Assembly (NCBI RefSeq): GCF_004016515.1
Contig: NZ_SACT01000009.1
Span: 186,001 to 250,000, forward strand
Length of the DNA stretch: 64,000 nucleotides
Reading direction: 5' to 3'
DNA from: Rubrivivax albus
GTDB lineage: Bacteria > Pseudomonadota > Gammaproteobacteria > Burkholderiales > Burkholderiaceae_C
Numbering within the stretch: position 1 is the first letter of the stretch; every line of letters begins with the position of its first letter. The translations under genes were made by a program, and so were the position numbers. Below the pieces are notes generated by a model, which saw only the letters and a list, made by a program, of their open reading frames with translations, was not told the origin of the DNA and made no database searches. Below are positions 9,137-17,398 of this stretch, piece by piece.

Positions 9137-10536
9137 CCCGCCGTGTATCTTCCCTGAGCGCTCTGGGCCTGGCCGCCGCGCTGGCCGGCTGCGCCCTGAC
9201 ACCGGCCTACGAGCGCCCGGCCGCACCGGTGGCGGCCGCCTTCCCGGCACCGGCGGCAGACGCCGGCGTGCCGGCCGCGCAGCTGTCCTGGGCCGATTTC
9301 ATCGCCGATGCGCGCAGCCAGGCCCTGGTGCGTGCCGCGCTGGCGAACAACCGCGACCTGCGCATCGCCGTGCTCAACGTCGAGCAGGCGCGCGCGGCGC
9401 TGGGCGTGCAGCAGGCCGACCGCCTGCCCACGCTGAACGCCGGTGCCGCAGCCAACCGCAGCAGCGCCAGCAGCAGCTACAGCGTCGGCCTGCAGGTGAC
9501 GAGTTTCGAGCTCGACCTGTTCGGCCGAGTGAAGAGCCTCAGCGAAGCCGCCGCCGCCCGCCTGCTGGCCAGCGACGAGGCCCGCCGCGCCGTGCAGCTG
9601 AGCCTGGTCACCGCGGTGGCCGACGCGGACCTCGTGCTGCGTGCCGACGATGCGCTGATCGCCCTGACCCAGCAGGTGCTGGCGTCGCGCGAGGCCTCGC
9701 TGAAGCTCGTGAAGCTGAAGTTCGACGCAGGTGCCGCCGGCGAGCCGGAACTGCGCGCCAGCGAGTCGCTGGTCGCTGCGGCGCGGGCCAGCGCCGCGGC
9801 GCTGGAGCGCCAGCGCCAGCAGCACCTCAATGCCCTGGTGCTGCTGCTGGGCGGGCCGCTGCCGGCCGACCTGCCGGCCGCCGCGCCGCTGCAGGCCGTG
9901 GCCTACGCCGACCTGCCGGCGGGCCTGCCGTCGGAGGTCTTGCTGCAGCGGCCGGACGTGCGCCAGGCCGAGCAGCTGCTGGTGGCGGCCAACGCCAACA
10001 TCGGGGTCGCGCGGGCGGCCTTCTTCCCGCGCATCGCGCTCACCGGCAGCCTGGGCTTCGCCAGCACCGACCTGCAGTCGCTGTTCGACCAGAGCGCCTG
10101 GAGCTTCGCGCCGCAGCTGCTGATGCCGCTGTTCGACGCCGGCCGCAACGAAGCCAACTTGGCGGCCGCCAAGGTCGCGCGCGAGCTGGCGGTGGCGCAG
10201 TACGAGAAGAGCATCCAGACCGCCTTCCGCGAGGTGGCCGACGCCCTGGCCGCCCGCGCCACGCTGGGCGACCAGCTGGCCGCACAGCGCGCGCAGGCCG
10301 AGGCCGAACAGCGCCGCCTGGCCCTGGCCGAACGGCTGCTGGCCGCCGGCGCCGCCAGCCTGCTGGACCGCCTGGACGCCGAGCGCTCGGCGCTTGCCGC
10401 CCGCCAGGCCGTGATCCAGCTGGAGCTGGCGCAGCGGCAGAACGCGCTGCTGCTCTACCGCGTGCTGGCCGGCGGCACGGCGCTGGCCGACTCCGCACCG
10501 GCCGCCATGCCGGCCCGCGCCGCCACCGCGTCCTGA
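9133..10536 (+). CDS. RND outer-membrane efflux channel lipoprotein (OprM/NodT type)
   Basis: A 467-residue TolC-like outer-membrane factor. The signal peptide ends in lipobox LAGC (about residue 20), so the trimer is probably acylated like OprM. Two structural repeats are visible, with typical motifs FELDLFGRVKSLSEAAAARL, LPSEVLLQRPDVRQAEQLL and GVARAAFFPRIALTGSLGF. The start overlaps the pump stop by four bases, so channel and pump are made together. It completes the tripartite pump and could also serve the partial RND system at the left edge. Confidence 0.95.
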   Translation: MTRRVSSLSALGLAAALAGCALTPAYERPAAPVAAAFPAPAADAGVPAAQLSWADFIADARSQALVRAALANNRDLRIAVLNVEQARAALGVQQADRLPTLNAGAAANRSSASSSYSVGLQVTSFELDLFGRVKSLSEAAAARLLASDEARRAVQLSLVTAVADADLVLRADDALIALTQQVLASREASLKLVKLKFDAGAAGEPELRASESLVAAARASAAALERQRQQHLNALVLLLGGPLPADLPAAAPLQAVAYADLPAGLPSEVLLQRPDVRQAEQLLVAANANIGVARAAFFPRIALTGSLGFASTDLQSLFDQSAWSFAPQLLMPLFDAGRNEANLAAAKVARELAVAQYEKSIQTAFREVADALAARATLGDQLAAQRAQAEAEQRRLALAERLLAAGAASLLDRLDAERSALAARQAVIQLELAQRQNALLLYRVLAGGTALADSAPAAMPARAATAS

Positions 10537-10588
10537 GGCCATCCTGACCGCCCCGGCGCGCCGCTGGCCCGTCGTCGCCCGCCTCGGC

Positions 10589-11791
10589 GTGGCGCAGACG
10601 CTGGCCTGGGCGTCGAGCTACTACCTGCCGGCGCTGCTGGCCGTGCCGATGGCGCGCGACCTGGGCGTGGCGCCGACCACGGTGTTCGGCGCGTTCTCGC
10701 TGGCCATGCTGCTGGCCGCGGCCGTTGGGCCGGCTGCGGGGCGCGCCATCGACCAGCGCGGCGGCCGGCCGGTGCTGATCGCCAGCAACCTGGTCTTTGC
10801 CGCCGGCCTGGGCGGCCTGGCGCTGGCCCAGGGGCCGTGGACGCTGTTCGCCGCCTGGCTGCTCATTGGCGCGGCCATGGGCGCTGGCCTGTACGAGGCT
10901 GGCTTCGCGACCCTGGTGCGCCTGTGGGGCCATGGGGCGCGGGGCGGCATCACCGGCATCACACTGATCGCCGGCTTCGCCAGCACCGTGGGCTGGCCGC
11001 TGAGCGCGTGGCTGGAGGCGGAGTTCGGCTGGCGCGTGGCCTGCGGCGTGTGGGCGCTGCTGCACCTCGGGCTGGGCGTGCCGCTGAACGCCAGCCTGCC
11101 GAAAGCACCGCCGATGCCACCGTCGACGGCGCCGAACGTGCAAGCCGAGAGGGAATCCGAGGGCAGTACTGTGCCACCGACTGCCACCGCCACGGCCGCC
11201 GACTTCACCGACCCGCCGCCACTGGCCCACCCGCTGCGCGCTGGCGTGCTGCTGTCCTTCGTCTTCGCCGCCACCTGGTTCGTCAGCACCGCGATGGCGT
11301 CGCACCTGCCCGCGGTGCTGCAGCTGGCCGGCGCCGGCGCGGCGGCCGCGGTGGCCGTGGGCACGCTGATCGGTCCGGCACAGGTGGCCGGTCGCCTGCT
11401 GGAGGCCGGCTGGCTGCGGCGTCTGCATCCGCTGCTGTCGGCGCGTCTGGCCGCCCTGGGCCACCCGGTGGGCGTGGTGGTGCTGGCCACCGTGGGGCCG
11501 GTGGCGGCACCGGCCTTCGCCATCCTGCACGGCCTGGGCAACGGCATCATGACCATCGCCAAGGGCACGCTGCCGCTGGCCATCTTCGGCCCGCGGGGCT
11601 ACGGCCAGATGCAGGGGCTGCTGATGGCGCCGACTCGGCTGGCCCAGGCGGCGTCGCCACTGGTCTTCGGCGCGGCGCTGCAAGGCTGGGGCTTCGGCGC
11701 CATGGCGCTCAGCAGCGGCCTGTGTCTGCTCGGCTTCGTGGCGCTGCTGGTGCTGCCGCGGGCATCGGGGATGCGCACACCGCCAGACTGA
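10589..11791 (+). CDS. MFS transporter
   Basis: A 12-helix major-facilitator protein of about 400 residues, with clear hydrophobic segments and a central loop near residues 170-215 (about 11097-11235). No ATG lies near the N-terminus. GTG 10589 gives MAQTLAWASSYYLPALLAVP, but the frame is open upstream and a CTG at 10544, 7 bp after the channel stop, would restore 15 residues and a fuller first helix; the true start is uncertain. It directly follows the RND operon and is probably its last gene. Substrate unknown. Confidence 0.85.
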   Translation: MAQTLAWASSYYLPALLAVPMARDLGVAPTTVFGAFSLAMLLAAAVGPAAGRAIDQRGGRPVLIASNLVFAAGLGGLALAQGPWTLFAAWLLIGAAMGAGLYEAGFATLVRLWGHGARGGITGITLIAGFASTVGWPLSAWLEAEFGWRVACGVWALLHLGLGVPLNASLPKAPPMPPSTAPNVQAERESEGSTVPPTATATAADFTDPPPLAHPLRAGVLLSFVFAATWFVSTAMASHLPAVLQLAGAGAAAAVAVGTLIGPAQVAGRLLEAGWLRRLHPLLSARLAALGHPVGVVVLATVGPVAAPAFAILHGLGNGIMTIAKGTLPLAIFGPRGYGQMQGLLMAPTRLAQAASPLVFGAALQGWGFGAMALSSGLCLLGFVALLVLPRASGMRTPPD

Positions 11792-11803
11792 GCTTGCATC
11801 CAG

Positions 11804-11823
11804 TACTGTGTGTCTGTACAGTT
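11804..11823 (+). promoter_or_regulatory. LexA (SOS) box over a predicted promoter
   Basis: TACTGTGTGTCTGTACAGTT contains a perfect CTGT-N8-ACAG core, the LexA recognition pattern of beta- and gammaproteobacteria. It overlaps a predicted promoter with -35 TTGCAT (11794-11799), a 17-bp spacer and -10 TACAGT (11817-11822). The first ATG with a ribosome binding site is 20 bp downstream at 11841. Confidence 0.65.
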
Positions 11824-11840
11824 CATGGCAGGAGGTTGCC

Positions 11841-11924
11841 ATGAAACACGTCTTTCGCCAGCACTATCACCCGTCCGCGCCCATGATGCCTACCTGGCTG
11901 TGGCGGCTGTGGGCCTGGTTCTGA
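11841..11924 (+). CDS. Putative SOS-regulated 27-aa peptide
   Basis: A very short ORF starting 7 bp after a strong ribosome binding site (GGCAGGAGGTTGCC) and about 20 bp after the LexA box. The peptide begins MKHVFRQHYHPSAPMMP and ends TWLWRLWAWF; it is basic/aromatic with a Trp-rich tail that could lie on a membrane. No family is recognised. Promoter, operator and ribosome binding site together argue it is translated, but coding evidence from 27 codons is weak. It could instead be a leader peptide for the next small ORF. Confidence 0.5.
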   Translation: MKHVFRQHYHPSAPMMPTWLWRLWAWF

Positions 11925-11927
11925 ACC

Positions 11928-12062
11928 GTGCGGCGCCAAACCATGCGCCCGCTGTTCGTGCGCCGCAGCCTGTGGCACCGCCTGCCCACCCGTCTGGCCG
12001 GCATGGCGGTTGGCCTGGCCGCCCTGGGGTCGTTGATGGCTGCGTGGCTGTCGGCCCATTGA
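11928..12062 (+). CDS. Putative small membrane protein downstream of the SOS leader ORF
   Basis: A 44-residue ORF from GTG 11928, three bases after the stop of the 27-aa ORF (an ATG is also in frame at 11943). An Arg-rich N-terminus (MRPLFVRRSLWHRLPTRLAG from the ATG) is followed by one hydrophobic stretch (GMAVGLAALGSLMAAWLSA) long enough for a transmembrane helix. It resembles single-pass SOS-induced membrane peptides in layout only; no homology is claimed. Expression would depend on coupling to the upstream ORF. Confidence 0.4.
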   Translation: MRRQTMRPLFVRRSLWHRLPTRLAGMAVGLAALGSLMAAWLSAH

Positions 12063-12133
12063 GCAGTCAGGAACCGGCAGGTCGGGCCGCACCGCCCGCG
12101 CCACCAGTGGCCCCACCTGCACACGCCGCCCGC

Positions 12134-12340
12134 ATGAATGCACCCCTGCTGCCCGAACGCCTCGTCTGCCCGCCCGGCGAATCGCCGGAACCCGCGCTGG
12201 AACTGTCCACCGCCGGTGTGCTTCGCGTGGTGTGGGCATCGCGCTTCGGGCCGATGCTGATCGAGGTGCGCGACGGCGTAGCCTATGTCAATGGGGAGCG
12301 CGTCGAACCCGCCGCGCCGATGCCGGGCTCTAGCGGCTGA
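12134..12340 (+). CDS. Hypothetical small protein
   Basis: A 68-residue ORF beginning MNAPLLPERLVCPPGE. Its second half has a beta-strand-like alternation (VLRVVWASRFGPMLIEVRDG then VAYVNGERVEP) suggestive of a small beta domain. The same frame is open upstream to about 11810, so the protein could be longer. There is no good ribosome binding site at this ATG. Listed because the C-terminal half looks protein-like; function unknown. Confidence 0.35.
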   Translation: MNAPLLPERLVCPPGESPEPALELSTAGVLRVVWASRFGPMLIEVRDGVAYVNGERVEPAAPMPGSSG

Positions 12341-12422
12341 CATTGCAGGTGGCGCGCCGCCCGTGCACAGCGGACTCCGCCGTGGCGCAGACCGGCGCGG
12401 GCAGGGCGGCTGCCACGGTCGT

Positions 12423-14219
12423 TCAGTCGTCGTACCGCTGGTGCACGTAGCGGCCCGGGGCCGGCCCCAGACCTTCCCGCGCCGTCAGCCCGCGTGCCGG
12501 CACCCGCTTGCGGGTGCCATGCGCCTTGAGCCAGTGGTCCCAGGCCGTCCACCAGGAACCGTCGTGGGACTCGGCCGTCTGCGCCCAGTCCGAAGGTGCC
12601 CGCCAGGTGTCGCCGGGCCGACGGGTGCCCTGCCGCCAGCGGCGGCCGGCATGGCCCGGCTCACTGACGATGCCCGCGTTGTGGCCGCCGCTGGTCAGCA
12701 CGAAGGTGAGTTCGGTGTCGGTCAGGCCATGCAGCTTGTAGACGCTGCGCCAGGGCGCCACGTGGTCCTTCTCGGTGCCGACCAGGAACACCGGCAGCCG
12801 CAGGTCGCGCAGCGACACCGGCCGGCCTTCCACGCAATACCGCGACAGCGCCAGTTCGTTGTGCAGGTACAGCCGCCGCAGGTACTGGCTGTGCATGGCT
12901 GCGGGCATGCGCGTGGTGTCCGCGTTCCAGGCCATCAGGTCGTTCGGCCGCAGCGGCTCGCCCATCCAGATCTCCCGCAGGGTGGCGGACCACACCAGTT
13001 CGCGTGAATGCAGGAACTGGAAGCTGCCGGCCATCTGCCGCCCGCTGAGGTAGCCGCGCTCGGCCATCATGTCCTCGAGCAGCGCGACCTGGCTCTCGTC
13101 GATCAGCACGCCCATCTCGCCCGGCTCGCTGAAATCCGTCTCGGCCGCCAGCAGGCTCATCGACGCCAGCCGGGGCAGGGCGTCGGCGCCCGCCGCCGCG
13201 CCCTGGCGTGCCAGCGCGGCGGCGGCAATGGCCAGCAACGTGCCGCCCAGGCAGTAGCCCATGGCGTGCACCGCCTGCCCTGGCACGCGGCGGCCAACGG
13301 CGGCCAGCGCATCGAACACGCCCAGGTTCAGGTAGTCGTCCATGTCCAGCAACGCATCGCCGGCGTCCGGATTGCGCCAGGACAGGATGAACACCGTGTG
13401 GCCCTGGTCCACCAGCCAGCGCACCATGGAATCGTGGGGCGACAGGTCCAGGATGTAGTACTTCATGATCCAGCTGGGAACGATGAACACCGGCTCGGCC
13501 TGCACCCGGGGCGTCGTCGGGCTGTACTGGATCAGTTCCACCAGGGCGTTGCGGTGCACCACGCGGCCGGGTGTCAGAGCGACATCGCGGCCGGGTTCGA
13601 AATGGCGCCCGTGGTCGAAGTGCCGCGGCAGGCCATGCTGAACCCGCCAGTTGTCCTGCGCATGGGCCAGCCCGGCCACGAGGTTCCCGCCCTGGCGTTC
13701 GACCGTGGCGGCCAGCACCTCCGGGTTGCCGAGACCGGCGTTGGTGGGCGACAGCATGTCCAGCCACTGGCGGGCAAAGGCGCCGACGACGTCACGGTGG
13801 TGGGCCTGCATGCCGCGCAGGTCGGTGGCATCGCGCCACCAGTGTTCGGCCGCCAGGTGCTGACGGGCCAGCGCGTTCCAGGGCCAACGCTGCCAGGCAT
13901 CGGCGGTGAAGCGCTGGTCGTCAGGACGCTCGCTGGCCGAGGCCGGCAGCGTTGCCTGCGTCAGCGCGTCCATCGCGGCGGCCTGCCCCAGCTGCCAGGC
14001 CTGCGCGGCCAAATGGGCTGCGCGCGCGGGCTGCGTGCCCAGATGCCAGGCCCAGTCAGAAGCCGCCAGGGCCATCGAGACCGGCGACAGCCCGCCCCAC
14101 AGCGGCGCCATCATGGCGTGCAATTGGCCGTCCAGGGCTTCCGCGCGGGCGCGGGCTGCTGGCACGGGCGGGGCAGGGCAGGCCATGGCCCCGTGGTGTG
14201 AACGAGTGTCTGCGGGCAT
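12423..14219 (-). CDS. phaC: Poly(3-hydroxyalkanoate) synthase, class I-like
   Basis: Polymerises (R)-3-hydroxyacyl-CoA into polyhydroxyalkanoate at the granule surface. 598 residues from ATG 14219; class I enzymes are about 590. Catalytic triad visible: Cys323 in the lipase-like box GYCLGG, Asp485 in GTEKDHVAPW and His513 in TSGGHNAGI, at spacings like those of Cupriavidus PhaC. An N-terminal PhaC_N region precedes the alpha/beta-hydrolase core. An in-frame ATG at 14309 would add 30 residues of little character. No phaA, phaB or phasin gene is adjacent, so this may be a secondary synthase. Same strand as the reductase at 14322, about 100 bp downstream of it. Confidence 0.92.
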   Translation of the reverse strand: MPADTRSHHGAMACPAPPVPAARARAEALDGQLHAMMAPLWGGLSPVSMALAASDWAWHLGTQPARAAHLAAQAWQLGQAAAMDALTQATLPASASERPDDQRFTADAWQRWPWNALARQHLAAEHWWRDATDLRGMQAHHRDVVGAFARQWLDMLSPTNAGLGNPEVLAATVERQGGNLVAGLAHAQDNWRVQHGLPRHFDHGRHFEPGRDVALTPGRVVHRNALVELIQYSPTTPRVQAEPVFIVPSWIMKYYILDLSPHDSMVRWLVDQGHTVFILSWRNPDAGDALLDMDDYLNLGVFDALAAVGRRVPGQAVHAMGYCLGGTLLAIAAAALARQGAAAGADALPRLASMSLLAAETDFSEPGEMGVLIDESQVALLEDMMAERGYLSGRQMAGSFQFLHSRELVWSATLREIWMGEPLRPNDLMAWNADTTRMPAAMHSQYLRRLYLHNELALSRYCVEGRPVSLRDLRLPVFLVGTEKDHVAPWRSVYKLHGLTDTELTFVLTSGGHNAGIVSEPGHAGRRWRQGTRRPGDTWRAPSDWAQTAESHDGSWWTAWDHWLKAHGTRKRVPARGLTAREGLGPAPGRYVHQRYDD

Positions 14220-14321
14220 CTCGGCGATGAACCAGTGGCAACAACGGGGGTCAAGGATGCCGCCTCCGCGCCCCTCCAGGCTTGACAACCCGCAAGCCGC
14301 GCCACGCACGCGACCACGTGA

Positions 14322-15494
14322 TCAGTCGGGCAGCACCTCGAAGGTCAGCCCCGCACGCGCCTGCAGGCGGTCGATCAGGGCTTGGCCCATGGCCGCGGCC
14401 GGTGTCCAGATGCCGCCTGGTGTGGCCACGGCGTCGCGGCCCAGCAGGCACAGGGCCGCCTCGGCGACCATCCTCGACGTCGAGCCGTAGCCCGGATCGC
14501 GGTCGCCGGTGACGCGGACACGGGCCTCGTGGCCAGCGTCATCGCGGCCGACGAACAGCAGTTCGTAGAGCCCGGCCTCGCGCTCCTCGCGCGTCGGGCC
14601 TTCACCCGGTCGCGGACCATCGTCCGACGCGAGCGAACGGTCCGCCGCCACCGCGTGGGCCCGCGCCTGGCCGTGCTCGCCCGGCCCGGTGACCAGCATC
14701 TCGTCGTAGCGGAAGTCCGCACCGTAGGCATGCCCCTGCAACAGGTTGCTCCGGTGCACGTTGCGCGTGTTGATGTCTGCCATCACGAAGGGCGCCAGCC
14801 AACACCCCATGCGCTCGTCATAGACCGGCTTGTGACCAGGCGGCTGGGCCGGTCCCTGGAATCCAGGCGTCAGGGAGAAGGGATCGCGCAGCAAGGCCAT
14901 CACCGAGGGATCGCTGCGGGCCGCAGCCAACGTGGCCCGGAGGCTGGCCGCCGTGCCACCGGAGAACGTGCCCTTCATGCGCAGCACGCGGCCATGCACC
15001 TGCGTTGCCGGCTGACCGTGCTGCTGACGCATCTGCGCCTGCAGCAGCCACACGCCCAGGTCGAAGGGGATGGAGTCGAAGCCGCACGAGAACACGATCC
15101 GCCCACCGCTGCCCCGCGCCTGGACCTCGTGGGTATCGATCATCTGACGCATCCACGCCGGTTCGCCACAGAGATCAACGTAGTCCACGCCCGCCTGTGC
15201 GCAGGCTGCAACCAGAGCACTTCCATACAGCTGGTAAGGACCGACGGTGGTGATCACCAGGCGCGTCTGCGCCATCAGCGATCGAAGGCTCGACTCGTCG
15301 GTGGCATCGACCGTGAGGCAAGCCACGGCGTCGGGCAGTTGCAGGTCACTGTGCACGGCCAGCAGGCGGCTGGCGTCCCGTCCGGCGAGCGCCCAGCGCA
15401 GGTCGGGTGGTGCCTGGCGCGACAGGTGTTCGGCCACGAGGCGCCCGGTGTAGCCGCTGGCGCCGAAGATAACGAGATCGAAGGACTTGGTCAT
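14322..15494 (-). CDS. Saccharopine dehydrogenase-like NAD(P)-binding protein (trans-acting enoyl reductase family)
   Basis: A 390-residue Rossmann-fold oxidoreductase. The N-terminus has the dinucleotide-binding motif VIFGASGYTGRLVAEHLSR, followed by SACCH_DH features (WALAGRDASRL, LVITTVGPYQLYGSALVAAC, VDYVDLCGEPAWM). This subfamily contains trans-acting enoyl reductases and uncharacterised proteins, so the substrate is not predictable. The start at 15494 is chosen because the N-terminal glycine motif begins about 10 residues in; the open frame upstream to 15581 has no such signal. It lies upstream of the PHA synthase on the same strand and may be co-transcribed. Confidence 0.85.
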   Translation of the reverse strand: MTKSFDLVIFGASGYTGRLVAEHLSRQAPPDLRWALAGRDASRLLAVHSDLQLPDAVACLTVDATDESSLRSLMAQTRLVITTVGPYQLYGSALVAACAQAGVDYVDLCGEPAWMRQMIDTHEVQARGSGGRIVFSCGFDSIPFDLGVWLLQAQMRQQHGQPATQVHGRVLRMKGTFSGGTAASLRATLAAARSDPSVMALLRDPFSLTPGFQGPAQPPGHKPVYDERMGCWLAPFVMADINTRNVHRSNLLQGHAYGADFRYDEMLVTGPGEHGQARAHAVAADRSLASDDGPRPGEGPTREEREAGLYELLFVGRDDAGHEARVRVTGDRDPGYGSTSRMVAEAALCLLGRDAVATPGGIWTPAAAMGQALIDRLQARAGLTFEVLPD

Positions 15495-15594
15495 CCGGGC
15501 ATTCTGGATGCGGGCGAGCGGCGCGCCTGTCCGGAAGGTGACGGCACGGGTTGGCAGATGCTGTCGTGGGAACTCCGGCAACGCCCCTTCTAAG

Positions 15595-15622
15595 TTGACA
15601 TAAGATACATTAGCAATATTAA
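15595..15622 (+). promoter_or_regulatory. Predicted AT-rich promoter
   Basis: Perfect -35 TTGACA (15595-15600), a 16-bp spacer and TATTAA (15617-15622) in an AT-rich island that stands out against the surrounding GC-rich sequence. It points towards the small membrane ORF at 15752. The stretch 15623-15751 between them contains nothing recognised. Confidence 0.4.
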
Positions 15623-15751
15623 AAGTGGTGTACTAGATGTCCAAGACTTCCCGCATGCCCCCAGGCCTTGTGGGTCCACTCCGGTCATCCATCGGTCGCG
15701 GAGCGCAAGTGCGCCATCTGCTTCAGCATCCACAGCCGTCAACCACTCTCA

Positions 15752-15913
15752 ATGATCCCTGTCATGACCACGTTGATCCTTGCCTTCGTGCCGGTCGCCT
15801 TCATCACGGGCGGGCTGGCCTGGGTGATGTCCATGGGCGCGCGCGACCAGGCGCGTTCAGATGCCTGGGCAGCGCGCTGGATGCAGGCCAACGCCAGCCG
15901 CGGCGGCCGCTGA
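15752..15913 (+). CDS. Hypothetical small membrane protein
   Basis: A 53-residue ORF with one strongly hydrophobic segment (TLILAFVPVAFITGGLAWVM) followed by a charged Ala/Arg-rich tail. Starts are possible at ATG 15752 or 15764; neither has a good ribosome binding site. An AT-rich promoter lies about 130 bp upstream. No family is recognised. It may be a real single-pass peptide or chance coding. Confidence 0.4.
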   Translation: MIPVMTTLILAFVPVAFITGGLAWVMSMGARDQARSDAWAARWMQANASRGGR

Positions 15914-16036
15914 GGCTGGCTGAGCCTGACCCCTGTCGCACCCCGGGTCGCCAGCAACCGCTGGATAGCGGACATCTGGTGGTCGTTGAACACCTGGAAC
16001 CAGACCTTCGGAGCCTGACCCTCCATTTGCGACCGT

Positions 16037-17326
16037 TCAGGCGGTCCCGTACTTCGTCTCGAAGGCCACGCCGATGGTGCGCAGCAAGGGCATCGGCAGT
16101 TCACCGCCGGCGCAGACGACCACCGCATCGGCCAAGCGCTCCTGGCTCCCATCGCCCGTGGTCAACCGCACGCGTCCGGTGTTGATCTGGGCCACCTCGG
16201 TCCGCAGCAGCACCTCGAGCCGGCCGCGCTTGCGCAGCGTGTCCAGCCGCTCCCTGTTGCGCGGCTTCACGCGCGCGAAGGCCTCGCCCCGGTAGGTGAG
16301 TGTGACGGTCGTGCCCGGGACTTCGGCCACCGCCACGGCCGCCTCGACGGCGCTGTCGCCGCCACCCACCACCAGCACCGCCTGGCCCGCGTACTGTTCG
16401 GGGTCGGTCAACCGGTACACCACGTGCGGCTGTTCCTCGCCGGGCACGCCCAGCTTGCGGGGCGTGCCCCGGCGGCCCAGGGCCAGCAACACGCTGCGGC
16501 AGCGGAACTCGCCCTGGTTGGTGCGCACGACGAAGCCGTCGCCTTCGGGCGTGGCGCCGAGGAAGCGCTCCTGGAACTGGATGGGCAGGCCGGTGCGTTC
16601 GACGATGTCCTGCCAGAACGCCAGCAGACGTTCCTTGGCCACCTCGGTGAACTGCACCTTGCCCACCAGGGCCAGCGTCACCGGTGCCGTCATCGCCACC
16701 TTCTGCCGGGGGTAGTGGAAGACGGCGCCGCCCAGTGACGCCTCCTGCTCGATCAGGCGGAACTGCAGGCCCTGCTCCATCGCCGCCAGCCCGGCGGACA
16801 GCCCGGCCGGACCGCAACCGACGATGACCACGTCCAGCGGCCAGGCGCCACGCGGCCGGTGGCGGATGGCGTCGATGGCCTGGCGGCCCTGCTCCGCCGC
16901 CTTGCGGATCAGGCCCATCCCGCCGAGTTCACCGGCGATGAAGATGCCGGGCACGTTGGTCTCGAACTGCGGGCTGACCTGCGGGATGTCCACGCCGCGC
17001 CGCTCGGTGCCGAACACCAGCTGGATGGCGTCCACCGGGCACGCGGCGGCGCACGCCCCGTGCCCGATGCAGGCAGCCGCATCCACCAGCACGGCCTTGC
17101 CGCCGATCACGCCCAGCGCCTGCTCCGGACAGGCCTGGGCGCACGTGCCAGAGCCGATGCAGCGCAACGGGTCCACCACCGGGTGCAGCGACATCGGTTC
17201 GGCCATGCCGGCCGCTTGTGCCACGGCCAGCGCCTCGGCGTGGGTCCGCTGCCGGCGGCTTTGCCAGAGCACGTAGCCGCCAACGGCCAGGATCAGGACC
17301 AGGGCATAGGGCAGCCAGAGGCTCAT
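16037..17326 (-). CDS. Membrane-anchored ferredoxin-FAD/NAD(P) oxidoreductase
   Basis: A 429-residue flavoprotein that probably moves electrons between NAD(P)H and another carrier at the inner membrane. Order of parts: one N-terminal helix (residues 4-22); two ferredoxin-like motifs (CIGSGTCAQACP at 56-67 and CIGHGACAAACP at 86-97); a thioredoxin-reductase-like FAD site (VVIVGCGPAGLSAG, about 167-180); and a second dinucleotide site (VLVVGGGDSAVEAA). Both ferredoxin motifs lack the usual second cysteine (Ser and His instead), so cluster type is uncertain. Start 17326 removes an out-of-character extension. It is the last gene of the cytochrome operon, 72 bp after ccmI, and is the candidate cytoplasmic-side partner. 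Confidence 0.85.
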   Translation of the reverse strand: MSLWLPYALVLILAVGGYVLWQSRRQRTHAEALAVAQAAGMAEPMSLHPVVDPLRCIGSGTCAQACPEQALGVIGGKAVLVDAAACIGHGACAAACPVDAIQLVFGTERRGVDIPQVSPQFETNVPGIFIAGELGGMGLIRKAAEQGRQAIDAIRHRPRGAWPLDVVIVGCGPAGLSAGLAAMEQGLQFRLIEQEASLGGAVFHYPRQKVAMTAPVTLALVGKVQFTEVAKERLLAFWQDIVERTGLPIQFQERFLGATPEGDGFVVRTNQGEFRCRSVLLALGRRGTPRKLGVPGEEQPHVVYRLTDPEQYAGQAVLVVGGGDSAVEAAVAVAEVPGTTVTLTYRGEAFARVKPRNRERLDTLRKRGRLEVLLRTEVAQINTGRVRLTTGDGSQERLADAVVVCAGGELPMPLLRTIGVAFETKYGTA

Positions 17327-17398
17327 GGGCGCCACCGTGTCGGGTGACGGGCCGCACCGCACAGGCGCGGGCCGGCCCGGAAGTGCACGGCGCTCATG

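Noticed and set aside
5807..9250. A 1,147-codon minus-strand open frame opposite the AcrB-type pump
   Set aside because: The composition is His/Gln/Arg/Ala-rich with no recognisable domain. The plus strand carries a complete, motif-perfect RND pump.
15637..16185. A 182-codon plus-strand frame starting just after the AT-rich promoter
   Set aside because: The translation is Arg/His/Pro-rich, runs into the 3' end of the oxidoreductase gene on the other strand, and shows no domain. The small membrane ORF at 15752 in another frame is more protein-like.
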